64,000 nucleotides of DNA, taken from positions 197,099-261,098 of the IMG/VR virus record IMGVR_UViG_3300043436_004687; one strand, 5' to 3'. The position numbers and the translations under genes were made by a program. The notes beneath the pieces are model-generated. The model was not told where the DNA came from. It was given only the letters and a program-made list of their open reading frames with translations, and made no database searches. This document shows, one piece after another, positions 8,166 to 16,467 of the stretch. Position 1 is the stretch's first letter. Every line of letters starts with the position of its first letter. The DNA comes from a virus.

Positions 8166-9128
8166 ATGTTAAAAGATTTAAAAGTAATTAAAAGAGAAGA
8201 AATTAAAAATATTTTATTTGAAAAAGATAATGTAATTTATTGTGGAAAATCTAAAGATTTTATTACTAAAGAATATGTTATTATAAAAGGTGAAATTTTT
8301 TTATATTTAGAAAGAATTTTTAAAAATAATCTTATCGGTAAAGAAATTATTTATTTTAGTTTCGCTTCTAAAACAAATTTTAATTTATATTCAACTATTG
8401 TATATTTTAGAAATGGTGAATTTAATAAAATAAAACAACAATTTAAATTTGGTAATGAGATAATAATACTTAAAGACCGTGTTAAAGGTAATGTTGATCA
8501 ATTTGTCTATCGTTCCCAAATTAAAAAATCTTTGAAATGTAAAAAATGTGTGCAATATAATATGTTGAAATTTACTTTATGGGAAAAGATGGTGTATAGT
8601 TATTTTAAAAATACATTATCCGAATTTACTTTTTCTTATTTTTATAAGAATTATGAAGAAGAACTTAAGAATTATGAAGAAAAAAATAAAAAATGTGATT
8701 GTGTTAATAAAAAATATGAAATTAATAACATTTTAAATAGATTTATTGAAAGGGGTTATAAAAATAATAAATTAATTTATAAATGTAGTAGGTTTTATGG
8801 ATATCTGGATAATGGTTGGTGTAAAATTTTTGATAGGGGTAAAGTTATTGCGTTTTTATCAGACCATAAAATAAATTATTTTGATTTAAAAAGCGGTCTG
8901 TTTGTTAAAAGAAATAAAGAGGGTAAATTAATTTCAATAACTAAAAATGGTGAATGTCTTCTTAAAATTAAAAGATATGGTGGTAAAATAATAGAATATT
9001 GGGATTATATGGGAAATATTTATTATAAAAAAGTGTTTAAAAATCCATGTCAATTAGATGGTGAGGAAATATTTAAACTAAACTGCTTAGATTTAAACTT
9101 AAAATCTTTAATTGATAATGATATTTAA
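8166..9128 (+). CDS. Unknown 320-aa protein with Cys pairs
   Basis: Not recognised. Lys/Asn/Tyr-rich. A CKKC pair near residue 120 and a CDC pair near residue 177 could bind zinc across a helical insert (YEEELKNYEEKNKK). The C-terminal third repeats short Gly/Tyr strands (GYLDNGWCKIF, NYFDLKSGLFVKR, NGECLLKIKRYGG, YWDYMGNIYYKK), reminiscent of MORN-like repeats. Four bases separate it from the preceding gene. Role unknown. Confidence 0.6.
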   Translation: MLKDLKVIKREEIKNILFEKDNVIYCGKSKDFITKEYVIIKGEIFLYLERIFKNNLIGKEIIYFSFASKTNFNLYSTIVYFRNGEFNKIKQQFKFGNEIIILKDRVKGNVDQFVYRSQIKKSLKCKKCVQYNMLKFTLWEKMVYSYFKNTLSEFTFSYFYKNYEEELKNYEEKNKKCDCVNKKYEINNILNRFIERGYKNNKLIYKCSRFYGYLDNGWCKIFDRGKVIAFLSDHKINYFDLKSGLFVKRNKEGKLISITKNGECLLKIKRYGGKIIEYWDYMGNIYYKKVFKNPCQLDGEEIFKLNCLDLNLKSLIDNDI

Positions 9129-9140
9129 TAGTATTTTTTA

Positions 9141-9171
9141 TTGCAACATTATACATTAAAATTTATATTTG
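9141..9171 (+). promoter_or_regulatory. Bacteroidota-type promoter
   Basis: TTG at 9141-9143, 20 bases, then TATATTTG at 9164-9171, the known TTTG / TAnnTTTG arrangement of the primary Bacteroidota sigma factor. Lies in the gap before the HD-domain gene at 9191. The following bases GCAACATAAAAATA are repeated at the promoter near 11420. Confidence 0.75.
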
Positions 9172-9190
9172 CAACATAAAAATAAATACT

Positions 9191-9781
9191 ATGTTACTTT
9201 CAAAAGAAAAGATATTAAAAAACGCAAAGAAATACTTTGAAACCGCTGAAACATATAAGTTTAGTTCAGAAGAATTAACAAATTTTCTTGGACAATCTTT
9301 TATGATGGCCCCAGCATCAACATCAACAAACTTACACAATTGTTTTGAGGGTGGTTTAATAGACCATACTCTAAGAGTGGCTGCTTATGCTATTAAATTA
9401 AATGAAAACCTACCAGAAGCTTTAAAACAATCAAAAGAATCGTTGATAAAGGTTTCTTGTTTACATTCAATAGGTAAAGCACATTTATACAAACCTAATC
9501 CTTCTGATTGGCATAAACAAAACTTAGGTGAGTTATATATATTCAATAAAGATGTTATTAGTATGTCAGTAGGTGAAAGATCTGCTTATTACGCATTATC
9601 ATATGGAATACATTTAACTGAAATAGAATATCAAGCAATCATAGGTCATTCTAAAGATGTTTCAGATGCACAAAATAAATGGTATTCGCATACTTTAAGT
9701 GTCTTATTAAGACAAGCAATTGAATTGGCCATAATTGAAGAGAAAAATAATTTTAAAAATAAAATATTAAAAAATGAATAG
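9191..9781 (+). CDS. HD-domain-like protein with altered HD dyad
   Basis: 196 residues. GGLIDHTLRVAAYA (about 55-68) and LIKVSCLHSIGKA (about 86-98) match the HD phosphohydrolase superfamily, which normally reads H...HD with metal-binding residues. Here the dyad is His-Ser (LHSIGK). Later GHSKDV supplies another His. The catalytic Asp replacement suggests reduced or altered metal chemistry, or a binding role only. First gene behind the promoter at 9141; overlaps the next small gene. Likely a nucleotide-metabolism or signalling function from the neighbouring dUTPase. Confidence 0.65.
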   Translation: MLLSKEKILKNAKKYFETAETYKFSSEELTNFLGQSFMMAPASTSTNLHNCFEGGLIDHTLRVAAYAIKLNENLPEALKQSKESLIKVSCLHSIGKAHLYKPNPSDWHKQNLGELYIFNKDVISMSVGERSAYYALSYGIHLTEIEYQAIIGHSKDVSDAQNKWYSHTLSVLLRQAIELAIIEEKNNFKNKILKNE

Positions 9782-9926
9782 ATACGAATATTTAGTTGCT
9801 AATAATATGACCATAGAGCAATTAAATGGTATGGGGTCATTAGGTTGGGAATTAGTTTCTGTTGTAAATTTCCCAGGTGCAAGAATGGAAAGATATTACT
9901 TTAAAAAATTATTAAAAATAAAATAA
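9774..9926 (+). CDS. Small 50-aa protein, DUF4177-like
   Basis: ATG at 9774 overlaps the end of the HD gene (ATGAATAG). The product reads NRYEYLVANNMTIEQLNGMG, then SLGWELVSVVNFPG and ERYYFKK. The pattern of a first strand YEYLV, helix ending LN.LGS.GWELV and a final strand with YYFKR is that of small DUF4177-type proteins common in phages and bacteria. Role unknown. Five bases later comes dut. Confidence 0.65.
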   Translation: MNRYEYLVANNMTIEQLNGMGSLGWELVSVVNFPGARMERYYFKKLLKIK

Positions 9927-9931
9927 TAAAT

Positions 9932-10372
9932 ATGCAATTAAATTTAAAAAATGAATCCACTAACCCTAATCCAGAATATACAACCGATGGTGCTTCTGGG
10001 TTTGATATCAGATGTAGCGAAGATGGTGTCCTTAAATCTGGTGAAATAAAAGCAATTTCAACTGGTTTATTTTTCGAATTACCAACTGGGTTTGAAATCC
10101 AAGTACGTTCTAGAAGTGGGTTAGCAGTTAAATCTGGTGTAGTTGTTTTGAACTCACCAGGCACTATCGACGAAGATTTTTTAGGGGAAGTAAAACTAAT
10201 AATGATTAATCATAGTAAAGTTGATTTTGAATATAAATACGGTGATAGACTTGCTCAAGGAGTTGTAGCTTCAGTTACTGCAAAAACTAAAGTAAATTTT
10301 AATGAAGTGAAAGAATTTACAAAAGAAACTGAACGTGGAAATAACGGATTTGGATCAACTGGTATAAATTAA
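9932..10372 (+). CDS. dut: dUTP diphosphatase (trimeric type)
   Basis: 146 residues, full length for the family. All five conserved motifs are visible: DGASGFDIRC (I), RSRSGLAVK (II), NSPGTIDEDFLGEVKLIMIN (III), YGDRLAQGVV (IV) and RGNNGFGSTG (V, the C-terminal arm that closes over the substrate). It hydrolyses dUTP to dUMP, keeping uracil out of phage DNA and feeding dTMP synthesis. The stop touches the ATG of the next gene, so both are translated as a pair. Confidence 0.96.
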   Translation: MQLNLKNESTNPNPEYTTDGASGFDIRCSEDGVLKSGEIKAISTGLFFELPTGFEIQVRSRSGLAVKSGVVVLNSPGTIDEDFLGEVKLIMINHSKVDFEYKYGDRLAQGVVASVTAKTKVNFNEVKEFTKETERGNNGFGSTGIN

Positions 10373-11395
10373 ATGATAAAGCAAAATAAAATAGGGCTTG
10401 AAAGTAGAAGTCAAGCAAATCCATTTAGAGAAGATGGGTTTTTACCATTAATTACTTCTAATATGTTCAGTGTAGTTGGGTTAGAAAACTACCAAACATT
10501 TCTAGATAATAAAATTAATGTAGCTTTGCCAAGAGGTAATGAATATGTTAAAGATAAAAATGTTTGGAACAGTCTATCGATAAATGATTTTGAGGAAAAA
10601 TATAATAACCCTAATGTTGATTGGCTTGAAGATTTTTATGCTAACATTTTAATTGATTGTGCCAATGGGAATAACCCTAGATTACATTTGATAATTAAAA
10701 AAGCTAAAGAAATTTATGGTAACAGAATTAAAATTATGTCTGGTAATATTTCTAGTGTTGAAGCATTTATTGAATTAGCAAAATCTGGTTGTGATTATAT
10801 TAGAGTTGGTGTAGGTGGTTCTAATTCTTGTAACACTAGTCGCAATACTGGTGTTGGACAAACTAATTTAGGTAAATTAATTAAACAGTGTGACCAAGCT
10901 AGAGAAGAATTATATATTATTAGGGATGTTAAAATAGTTGCTGATGGTATTTCAAGTTATGTTTCATTGTGTGAAAAAAAATATGGTTATTTGGACAATG
11001 GTTATGCTGCTATAAATAAATTATTATATAATGGTGCTGATTTAGTAATGATTGGTAAATTATTTGCACAATGTGAAGAAAGTAGTGGTGAGAAAAAACA
11101 TTCTGGTAAGATAAAAATAAATCATAATTCTCAATTAGCTTACCTTGTAGACCCAAATTCATCTTTATTAGTTAAATATCAAGGTATGAGCACCAAAGAA
11201 GCTCAAGGTAATTATAATATTAATTTAAAACATTCTGAGGGAAACACATCTTGGGTTGAGGTTAAGTGGAAATTAAGTGAATGGTTAAATGGTTCAATAG
11301 TTGATAGTGATTATTTACCAGGTTTTACAAATTGTCTTAAAAGTGCTATGAGTTATGTTGGTGCTAAGCATTTAAATGATTTTTTTAAAAAATAG
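10373..11395 (+). CDS. IMP dehydrogenase / GMP reductase family protein
   Basis: 340 residues, TIM-barrel type. Recognisable are LPLITSNMFSVVG at the N-terminus, IKIMSGNISSVEAFIELAKSGCDYIRVGVG, the active-site loop SCNTSRNTGVG (compare CTTRxxTGVG of GMP reductase and IMPDH), VKIVADGISSY, and GADLVMIGKLFAQCEES. The CBS insertion of IMPDH is absent, which favours GMP reductase or a compact IMPDH. Both would shift host purine pools; the neighbouring dUTPase supports a nucleotide role. Which of the two reactions it performs cannot be told from sequence alone. Confidence 0.85.
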   Translation: MIKQNKIGLESRSQANPFREDGFLPLITSNMFSVVGLENYQTFLDNKINVALPRGNEYVKDKNVWNSLSINDFEEKYNNPNVDWLEDFYANILIDCANGNNPRLHLIIKKAKEIYGNRIKIMSGNISSVEAFIELAKSGCDYIRVGVGGSNSCNTSRNTGVGQTNLGKLIKQCDQAREELYIIRDVKIVADGISSYVSLCEKKYGYLDNGYAAINKLLYNGADLVMIGKLFAQCEESSGEKKHSGKIKINHNSQLAYLVDPNSSLLVKYQGMSTKEAQGNYNINLKHSEGNTSWVEVKWKLSEWLNGSIVDSDYLPGFTNCLKSAMSYVGAKHLNDFFKK

Positions 11396-11396
11396 G

Positions 11397-11427
11397 TTTG
11401 ATTTATAAAAAATATAAACTATATTTG
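11397..11427 (+). promoter_or_regulatory. Bacteroidota-type promoter
   Basis: TTTG at 11397-11400, 19 bases, TATATTTG at 11420-11427. It begins inside the three-base gap after the previous stop. The promoter occupies the region that an in-frame TTG start at 11398 would use, so the true start of the next gene is the ATG at 11449. Confidence 0.78.
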
Positions 11428-11448
11428 CAACATAAAAATATAAAAAAT

Positions 11449-11967
11449 ATGGAAATTACAATTACAGAAGCATTAAGGTTAAAAAGTGATTTATCAAAAA
11501 TAGTTAACACCTTAAAAAATAAAATTAGGTACTCTTCTTTTGGTGATAATTTTGAGGATGATCAGAAAACATCTAAAGATGAGGATAAATTTGTTGATGT
11601 TGAGACATTATTAATCACTTCATTGAGTTATTCAGAAGAGTTGAATAATTCTTTATCTGACTACAATAAAGATAAACAAGTTGATAAATTGGTGAGAAAA
11701 ATGCAAAACGCTAAACTTTTACTTGAAGTTTATGAATCTTCTTTATCAAAAACAAAGGCTACTTCTCAAACAACCTTTGTAAATCTTGGCACTTCAAGAC
11801 AATCAGTTGTACATAAATTTGTACCCACTGTAACATCAAAAGAAATAAAAACTAGAATATCACTTACTAAAGATTTGGTCAGACAATACCAATCTAAAGT
11901 TGAAGAGTTAAATCAAGGTAAATTAACCTTATCCTTCAATTATGATAATATTGAAGAATTAAATTAA
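11449..11967 (+). CDS. DIP1984/septicolysin-like helical protein
   Basis: 172 residues from ATG 11449, which lies about 22 bases after the promoter box. ITEALRLKSDLSKIVNTLKNKI at the N-terminus, then a long helical body and, near the end, VPTVTSKEIKTRISLTKDLVRQYQSKVEELN. The order of a first helix with EALRLK.DL...L, a middle LL....YSEELN and a final K..VPTV segment is that of the DIP1984 family (function unknown, named septicolysin in databases). Weak but consistent resemblance. Monocistronic: followed by a non-coding region. Confidence 0.5.
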   Translation: MEITITEALRLKSDLSKIVNTLKNKIRYSSFGDNFEDDQKTSKDEDKFVDVETLLITSLSYSEELNNSLSDYNKDKQVDKLVRKMQNAKLLLEVYESSLSKTKATSQTTFVNLGTSRQSVVHKFVPTVTSKEIKTRISLTKDLVRQYQSKVEELNQGKLTLSFNYDNIEELN

Positions 11968-11989
11968 AAGTATTATATCTTAAGTTAGT

Positions 11990-12280
11990 ATAAAAACTGT
12001 CGGTGGTTTCATCGAATAGGGTTCAAATTCACTGAATTATTTGATATTTTATTATTTGTTAGAAAACAAATTTCAAGGCAACTATATACATAAATTATGT
12101 AAATTTAAATTTAAGGGTAGTAGAGGATTGATGTTAAAAAGCCTTAATCACCAAACACACGTAAAACTATGTAAAATTGTAATCATGTAAAATTGTTTGA
12201 AGCGGAAAAGCTTATTTAATTTAGAAAACTTAGGGTATTTTATAAAACCACATAAAAATTAATTTTTATGTGGTTTTTTG
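11990..12280 (+). ncRNA. Candidate structured non-coding RNA
   Basis: About 290 bases without a plausible reading frame, higher in G than neighbouring gaps, ending at a strong terminator. Visible elements: a perfect hairpin ATTTGTT-AGAA-AACAAAT near 12053, a small hairpin ACATAA-ATTATG near 12090, GATT.../AATC around 12127-12150, a duplicated ATGTAAAATTGT unit near 12173 and 12187, and AAGC-GGAAAA-GCTT near 12200. The upstream gene already ends at 11967 and nothing follows before the terminator, so the transcript seems to be the product. It does not match tmRNA, RNase P or group I intron landmarks that I looked for. Boundaries are approximate. Confidence 0.5.
12244..12279 (+). terminator. Rho-independent terminator
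   Basis: Perfect stem AAAACCACATAAAAATT / AATTTTTATGTGGTTTT with a run of T. It closes the non-coding region at 11990-12280 and insulates the glycan cassette downstream. Confidence 0.88.
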
Positions 12281-12326
12281 TTGATTATTAAGTATTAAAT
12301 GCTTATATTATAAAAAATATAAATTA

Positions 12327-13823
12327 ATGATTACAATAATTTGTTCGTCACAACATAATCTTGATTCTTTTAAAGAACATATAATAAACTTATCGGGGTT
12401 ACAAAAAAATGAAATACAATTTTTAGGTTATCTTAATAATGGTGAATTTTCTTTATCTGAAATTTATAATAAGGGTATTATAGAATCAACGAATGATTAT
12501 TTAGTTTGTGTTCATGATGACATCAGATTAGAAAAAAATTGGGGTGTTAAATTATTAAAAGATTTTAATGATAACCCAGGTTTTTCAATAATTGGTAAAG
12601 CTGGTTCTTGTTATTTCCCAGAAAGTGGTATATTTTGGGAGCGAATGCAATATACAATGGTCGGGCAGGTTTATCACCACCCTAAAGATGGGAAAAAATT
12701 CTTATCTAAATATTCCCCTAAATTACCTTTTTTAGTTCCAGTAGTTACCATTGATGGTTTATTTATAGCCTTCAATAAAAGAAAAATAAAATATAATTTT
12801 GATGAAACATTGAAGGGGTTTCATTTTTATGATCATGGTTTTTGTCTACCCAATTATTTAAGTGGTGTTAAAATAGGTGTAACATCTTCATTTGAAATTA
12901 CTCATAACTCATTGGGTAAACCTAATGAAACTTTTTTTGAAACTAAAGAAAAATTTGTTGATAAATATAAGGGCCTTTTACCTTTAGATTTAAAACCAAA
13001 TAGTGTTTATTATAATGAGGTTAAAAATAAGGTTAGAAATTCTGGTAAGGTGGCGGTGATCATCCCAACTAAAGGTAACCTTGAATTATTATTTCAATGT
13101 GTTGATTCATTCTTTTTGAATTGTGATTCTAACACTTTTGATATTATTATAGCTGATACTGGTTCAACTAAAAAAGAATTATTAGAAATTAAGGAGCGAT
13201 ATAGTAATAGGGTAAATCTAGTTGAATACAATTATTATAACTTTGCTAAAATTAATAATGATGTGGTCAAAAATTTAGATTGTCAATATGAATATTTATT
13301 ATTTTGTAATAATGATATAAAATTGTTAAATGATGTAGTGTCTGGTATGCTTAAAGTTTTTAAAGAAAATAAAAAAGCTGGTACCGTTGGTTGTAGATTA
13401 CATTTCAAAGACAATACCATCCAACATGATGGAGTATTTTCTGTTATACATAAAGAAAAAAGAAGTTTTAATGTATCACATATAAATTTAAATAATTATT
13501 ATAATTATAAATTAGGTTTAAATGAGGTGATTGGTTCTACAGCTGCTTTATTAATGATTAGGAAAAATACATTTATCAATGCTGGTATGTTTAATGAAAA
13601 TTATAATGAATGTTTCGAAGATGTGGAATTGAATATGAAATTAGTTACTATGGGTTATAAAAATTATTGTCATAGTGATTTAGTTGCATATCATTATGAG
13701 TCTCAAACTAGGAACCAAGATGTAAATAAAAACGATAAGTTAATGAGGGATTATAATGAAAATCTTTTACCATTCTTCAATCAAAATATCAATAAATTAA
13801 AAGAAAAAACAATATTTATATAA
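12327..13823 (+). CDS. Two-domain GT-A glycosyltransferase
   Basis: 498 residues with two glycosyltransferase-like halves. Residues 1-225: TIICSSQHNLDSF, DYLVCVHDDIRLEKNW (DxD-like), VVTIDGLFIAFNK, an N-terminal GT2-like domain. Residues 240-480: VAVIIPTKGNLELLFQCVDSF, DIIIADTGST, YNFAKINND, YLLFCNNDIKLL, QHDGVFSV, GSTAALLMIRK, CFEDVELNMKL; this is a classic GT2 fold of the rhamnosyltransferase type. It opens a five-gene cassette with overlapping starts and stops (13823 is shared with the next gene). Acceptor unknown. Confidence 0.88.
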   Translation: MITIICSSQHNLDSFKEHIINLSGLQKNEIQFLGYLNNGEFSLSEIYNKGIIESTNDYLVCVHDDIRLEKNWGVKLLKDFNDNPGFSIIGKAGSCYFPESGIFWERMQYTMVGQVYHHPKDGKKFLSKYSPKLPFLVPVVTIDGLFIAFNKRKIKYNFDETLKGFHFYDHGFCLPNYLSGVKIGVTSSFEITHNSLGKPNETFFETKEKFVDKYKGLLPLDLKPNSVYYNEVKNKVRNSGKVAVIIPTKGNLELLFQCVDSFFLNCDSNTFDIIIADTGSTKKELLEIKERYSNRVNLVEYNYYNFAKINNDVVKNLDCQYEYLLFCNNDIKLLNDVVSGMLKVFKENKKAGTVGCRLHFKDNTIQHDGVFSVIHKEKRSFNVSHINLNNYYNYKLGLNEVIGSTAALLMIRKNTFINAGMFNENYNECFEDVELNMKLVTMGYKNYCHSDLVAYHYESQTRNQDVNKNDKLMRDYNENLLPFFNQNINKLKEKTIFI

Positions 13824-14605
13824 TGGTTTTAGGTGTAAGTTACAATGTGTTTGATGGTATTGAATTATTAACTAAATCAATTAAAAGTATTCGAAGTTCA
13901 GTTGATTATATATCAGTTATATATCAAAATACTTCTAATTTTGGTAATGAGATAAGTGAGAATAATTTAGATTTATTTTTAAAATTAAAAAAAGATAAGT
14001 TAATAGATGATTATTTAGAATATAAGCCTAATATTAAATTACAGCCTCATCAAAATGAAGTTAATAAACGGAATTATGGTTTAGCAATGTCTGAAGCTAA
14101 TGGTTGTACTCATCATATGTCAATGGATACTGATGAATTTTATGATGAAGTTGAATTTAACAATGTGAAAAAAATAATAATTGAGGGTGATTATGATTCA
14201 TCTGCTTGTCAAATGATGACTTATTATAAATCAGGTGATTTTGCATTGTCACCAAGTGAAGAGTATTTTGTCCCGTTTATAGTTAAGTTAGGTATTGATG
14301 TAAGATATGATATGAATAATCAATTTCCAGTTTTAGTAGATTCAACTAGAAAAGTTAACGGTAAAAAATGTTTATTGTTAGATAGACAAACCATTCAAAT
14401 GCATCACATGTCTTATGTTAGAAACAATCTATATTTAAAATTAAATAATTCTTCGGCTAGATGTAATTTTAAAGATATTGACTACATAGTTGATTATTTC
14501 GATAAATGGTCATTCCCTAATAAAGCGTTAATGGGTGGTTTACCAAATTGGTTTAGTGATATTGTAAAAGTTGAAAATAAATTTAATATTAATGAGCGAA
14601 ATTAA
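13823..14605 (+). CDS. GT2-like glycosyltransferase
   Basis: 260 residues. VLGVSYNVFDGIELLTKSIKSIRSSVDYISVIYQN at the start, NKRNYGLAMSEANGCTHHMSMDTDEFYD in the middle with the DTD metal/nucleotide-sugar motif. Typical for glycosyltransferases that use a GT-A fold. ATG overlaps the previous stop by one base (TAATG). The 3' end overlaps the next gene by 14 bases. Confidence 0.82.
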   Translation: MVLGVSYNVFDGIELLTKSIKSIRSSVDYISVIYQNTSNFGNEISENNLDLFLKLKKDKLIDDYLEYKPNIKLQPHQNEVNKRNYGLAMSEANGCTHHMSMDTDEFYDEVEFNNVKKIIIEGDYDSSACQMMTYYKSGDFALSPSEEYFVPFIVKLGIDVRYDMNNQFPVLVDSTRKVNGKKCLLLDRQTIQMHHMSYVRNNLYLKLNNSSARCNFKDIDYIVDYFDKWSFPNKALMGGLPNWFSDIVKVENKFNINERN

Positions 14606-15236
14606 TGTAGATGTTATAATATTATCTGATATTAAAACGAGTGATTTGACTTTACAATCAATAAAAACTTTAAAAGAGTCTGAAACTAATATTAATTTTA
14701 ATATAGTTGTCATAGAAAATTCAACACATTATTATTCTGGTGTAACAAATTTAAAATTAAATTTGGAATTCAATTATAATATGTTTATGAATCTTGGGGC
14801 TAAAGCAACTAATAGTGATTATATTGTATTTGCAAATAACGATTTAATCTTCAATAAGAAGTGGTTTTCTGAGTTATTAAAGTATGATTTTGATTGTATG
14901 TCACCAAGATGTCCAGTTGATGTGAGACAACAGAATATAAATATGGATTTTATTAGTGGTTATCAAGTTGGAAATGTTTTTAGCGGTTGGTGTTTTGTTT
15001 TAAAAAGAAAAATATGGGAACAAATAAATGGTTTAGATGAAGATTTTAAATTCTGGTATGCTGATAATGCTACAATAGAACAATTAAAAACTATAAATGT
15101 CGTCCCTTATTTAATTACCAACTCAATAGTAGAACATTTAGGGAGCAGAACGTTAACAAAAGAAACTAAAGAATTACAACATCATCTTACGGGTGAACAA
15201 AGCAGAATTTTTTATGAAAAATATGGAAGAAAATAA
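14592..15236 (+). CDS. GT2-like glycosyltransferase
   Basis: 214 residues from ATG 14592 (an in-frame TTG at 14571 is less likely). VDVIILSDIKTSDLTLQSIKTL, FNIVVIENST, DYIVFANNDLIF and GWCFVLKRKIWEQINGLDEDFKFWYADNATIEQL show a compact GT-A glycosyltransferase. It has the NND in place of DxD, as in several GT2 enzymes. Central member of the cassette; the next gene starts 23 bases before its stop. Confidence 0.82.
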   Translation: MSEINVDVIILSDIKTSDLTLQSIKTLKESETNINFNIVVIENSTHYYSGVTNLKLNLEFNYNMFMNLGAKATNSDYIVFANNDLIFNKKWFSELLKYDFDCMSPRCPVDVRQQNINMDFISGYQVGNVFSGWCFVLKRKIWEQINGLDEDFKFWYADNATIEQLKTINVVPYLITNSIVEHLGSRTLTKETKELQHHLTGEQSRIFYEKYGRK

Positions 15237-15843
15237 CTTTATTCACCCAACTTCAATAGTTGAAGATAATGTAATATTAGGTAAAAATAATTATATAGGG
15301 CCATTTTGTCTTATTAAAAGTGGTACTATAATTGGGGATAACAATAGATTTGAGGCTTATGTTTCTATTGGAACTAATCCAGAACACAAAGAATTTTTTA
15401 CTGGAAGTGACTATTCGGTGACTATAAATAATAATAATACTTTTAGAGAATTTGTTACAGTTAATTCAGGATCTGTTAAAGACACTCTAATAGGTAATAA
15501 TTGTATTTTATTAAGAAATTCACATGTTGGTCATGATTGTATTTTAGAAGATGGTGTTACTTTATCTTGTAACGTATTAGTTGGTGGACATTCTTTAATT
15601 AAACAAGGGGTTAATATGGGTTTAGGTTCTATTTGTCACCAATATTCTATTTTAGGTGATTATTCTATGATAGGTATGGGTGGTATTGTTACCAAATCAA
15701 GTAATATTAAACCTGGTTTTATTTATGTTGGTAATCCTTGTAAAGTTTTAAAGGTAAATGAAATTGGTCTTAAACGAAATAACATTGATGTTAATAAATG
15801 GGAAATGTTATCTAAAAAATACGAAGAATTATGTTTGAAATAG
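15214..15843 (+). CDS. LpxA-like left-handed beta-helix acyltransferase
   Basis: 209 residues from ATG 15214; an ATG at 15223 is an alternative. Hexapeptide repeats fill residues 8-180 (IHPTSIVEDNVILGKNNYIG and so on). Residues diagnostic for LpxA are kept: SHVGHDC with the catalytic His (about 107), GGHS, ICHQYSILG and the late GLKRNN. LpxA transfers an acyl chain to UDP-GlcNAc in lipid A synthesis; here, inside a phage glycosyltransferase cassette and lacking about 50 C-terminal residues, it more likely acylates or acetylates a sugar nucleotide or glycan. Substrate is not determinable. Confidence 0.85.
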   Translation: MKNMEENNFIHPTSIVEDNVILGKNNYIGPFCLIKSGTIIGDNNRFEAYVSIGTNPEHKEFFTGSDYSVTINNNNTFREFVTVNSGSVKDTLIGNNCILLRNSHVGHDCILEDGVTLSCNVLVGGHSLIKQGVNMGLGSICHQYSILGDYSMIGMGGIVTKSSNIKPGFIYVGNPCKVLKVNEIGLKRNNIDVNKWEMLSKKYEELCLK

Positions 15844-16454
15844 GTATAGTAGTGCCTTGTTGGGGAAGGCCTCTCAGAACCAGACGAATTATAGAAGCTA
15901 TTTTAAATCAAAATATAAATAATTGGGAAGCTTTTGTTATAGGGGACGGTTGCCCATTATTCCAAAAAATGATAGATTCTGGGGAAGCTAATATTTATAT
16001 TGAGAAAGCTGAAATAAATGGAAATAAATTGCATTTATTTAACTTAGATAGAAATTATGGTGGTTTTGGTTATAAAATAGTGGACTATGCTATTGAAAAT
16101 TCAAAATCCAAATATTTTATTTTTGCTGGTAATGATGACATTTTACTTGAAAATCATTTTGAGCATTATCTAAGTGAAGTTGATGATTTTGATATGATAG
16201 CTTACCCCACATTTGTAGGTCCTACTAAATCAATTAGATACCCTAAATTAGAATGTAGCAGTGTCGGGCATTCTGAAATAATAATTAAAACTGAATTAAT
16301 TAAAGATTATAAACATTCTTCAAATTATGGGCATGATTGGAATTTTATTGAGTTCATATTAAATAAAACTAACAAAATTAAAATATCAAATAACACAAAT
16401 TATACTTATATAGTTACTCATATTCCAGGAATAACTATTGACATAATAGATTAA
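15831..16454 (+). CDS. GT-A glycosyltransferase
   Basis: 207 residues: IGIVVPCWGRPLRTRRIIEAIL, WEAFVIGDGCPLF, NYGGFGYKIVDYAI, KYFIFAGNDDILLENHF (GNDD at the DxD position). A small GT2-like enzyme. Starts 13 bases before the end of the acyltransferase gene and is the last gene of the cassette 12327-16454. A 13-base gap precedes the following virion-type gene. Confidence 0.85.
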   Translation: MFEIGIVVPCWGRPLRTRRIIEAILNQNINNWEAFVIGDGCPLFQKMIDSGEANIYIEKAEINGNKLHLFNLDRNYGGFGYKIVDYAIENSKSKYFIFAGNDDILLENHFEHYLSEVDDFDMIAYPTFVGPTKSIRYPKLECSSVGHSEIIIKTELIKDYKHSSNYGHDWNFIEFILNKTNKIKISNNTNYTYIVTHIPGITIDIID

Positions 16455-16467
16455 AAATAAATAAATT

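Noticed and set aside
12131-12190. 19-codon reading frame in the RNA locus
   Set aside because: No conserved context or tag-like sequence; it does not match tmRNA landmarks.
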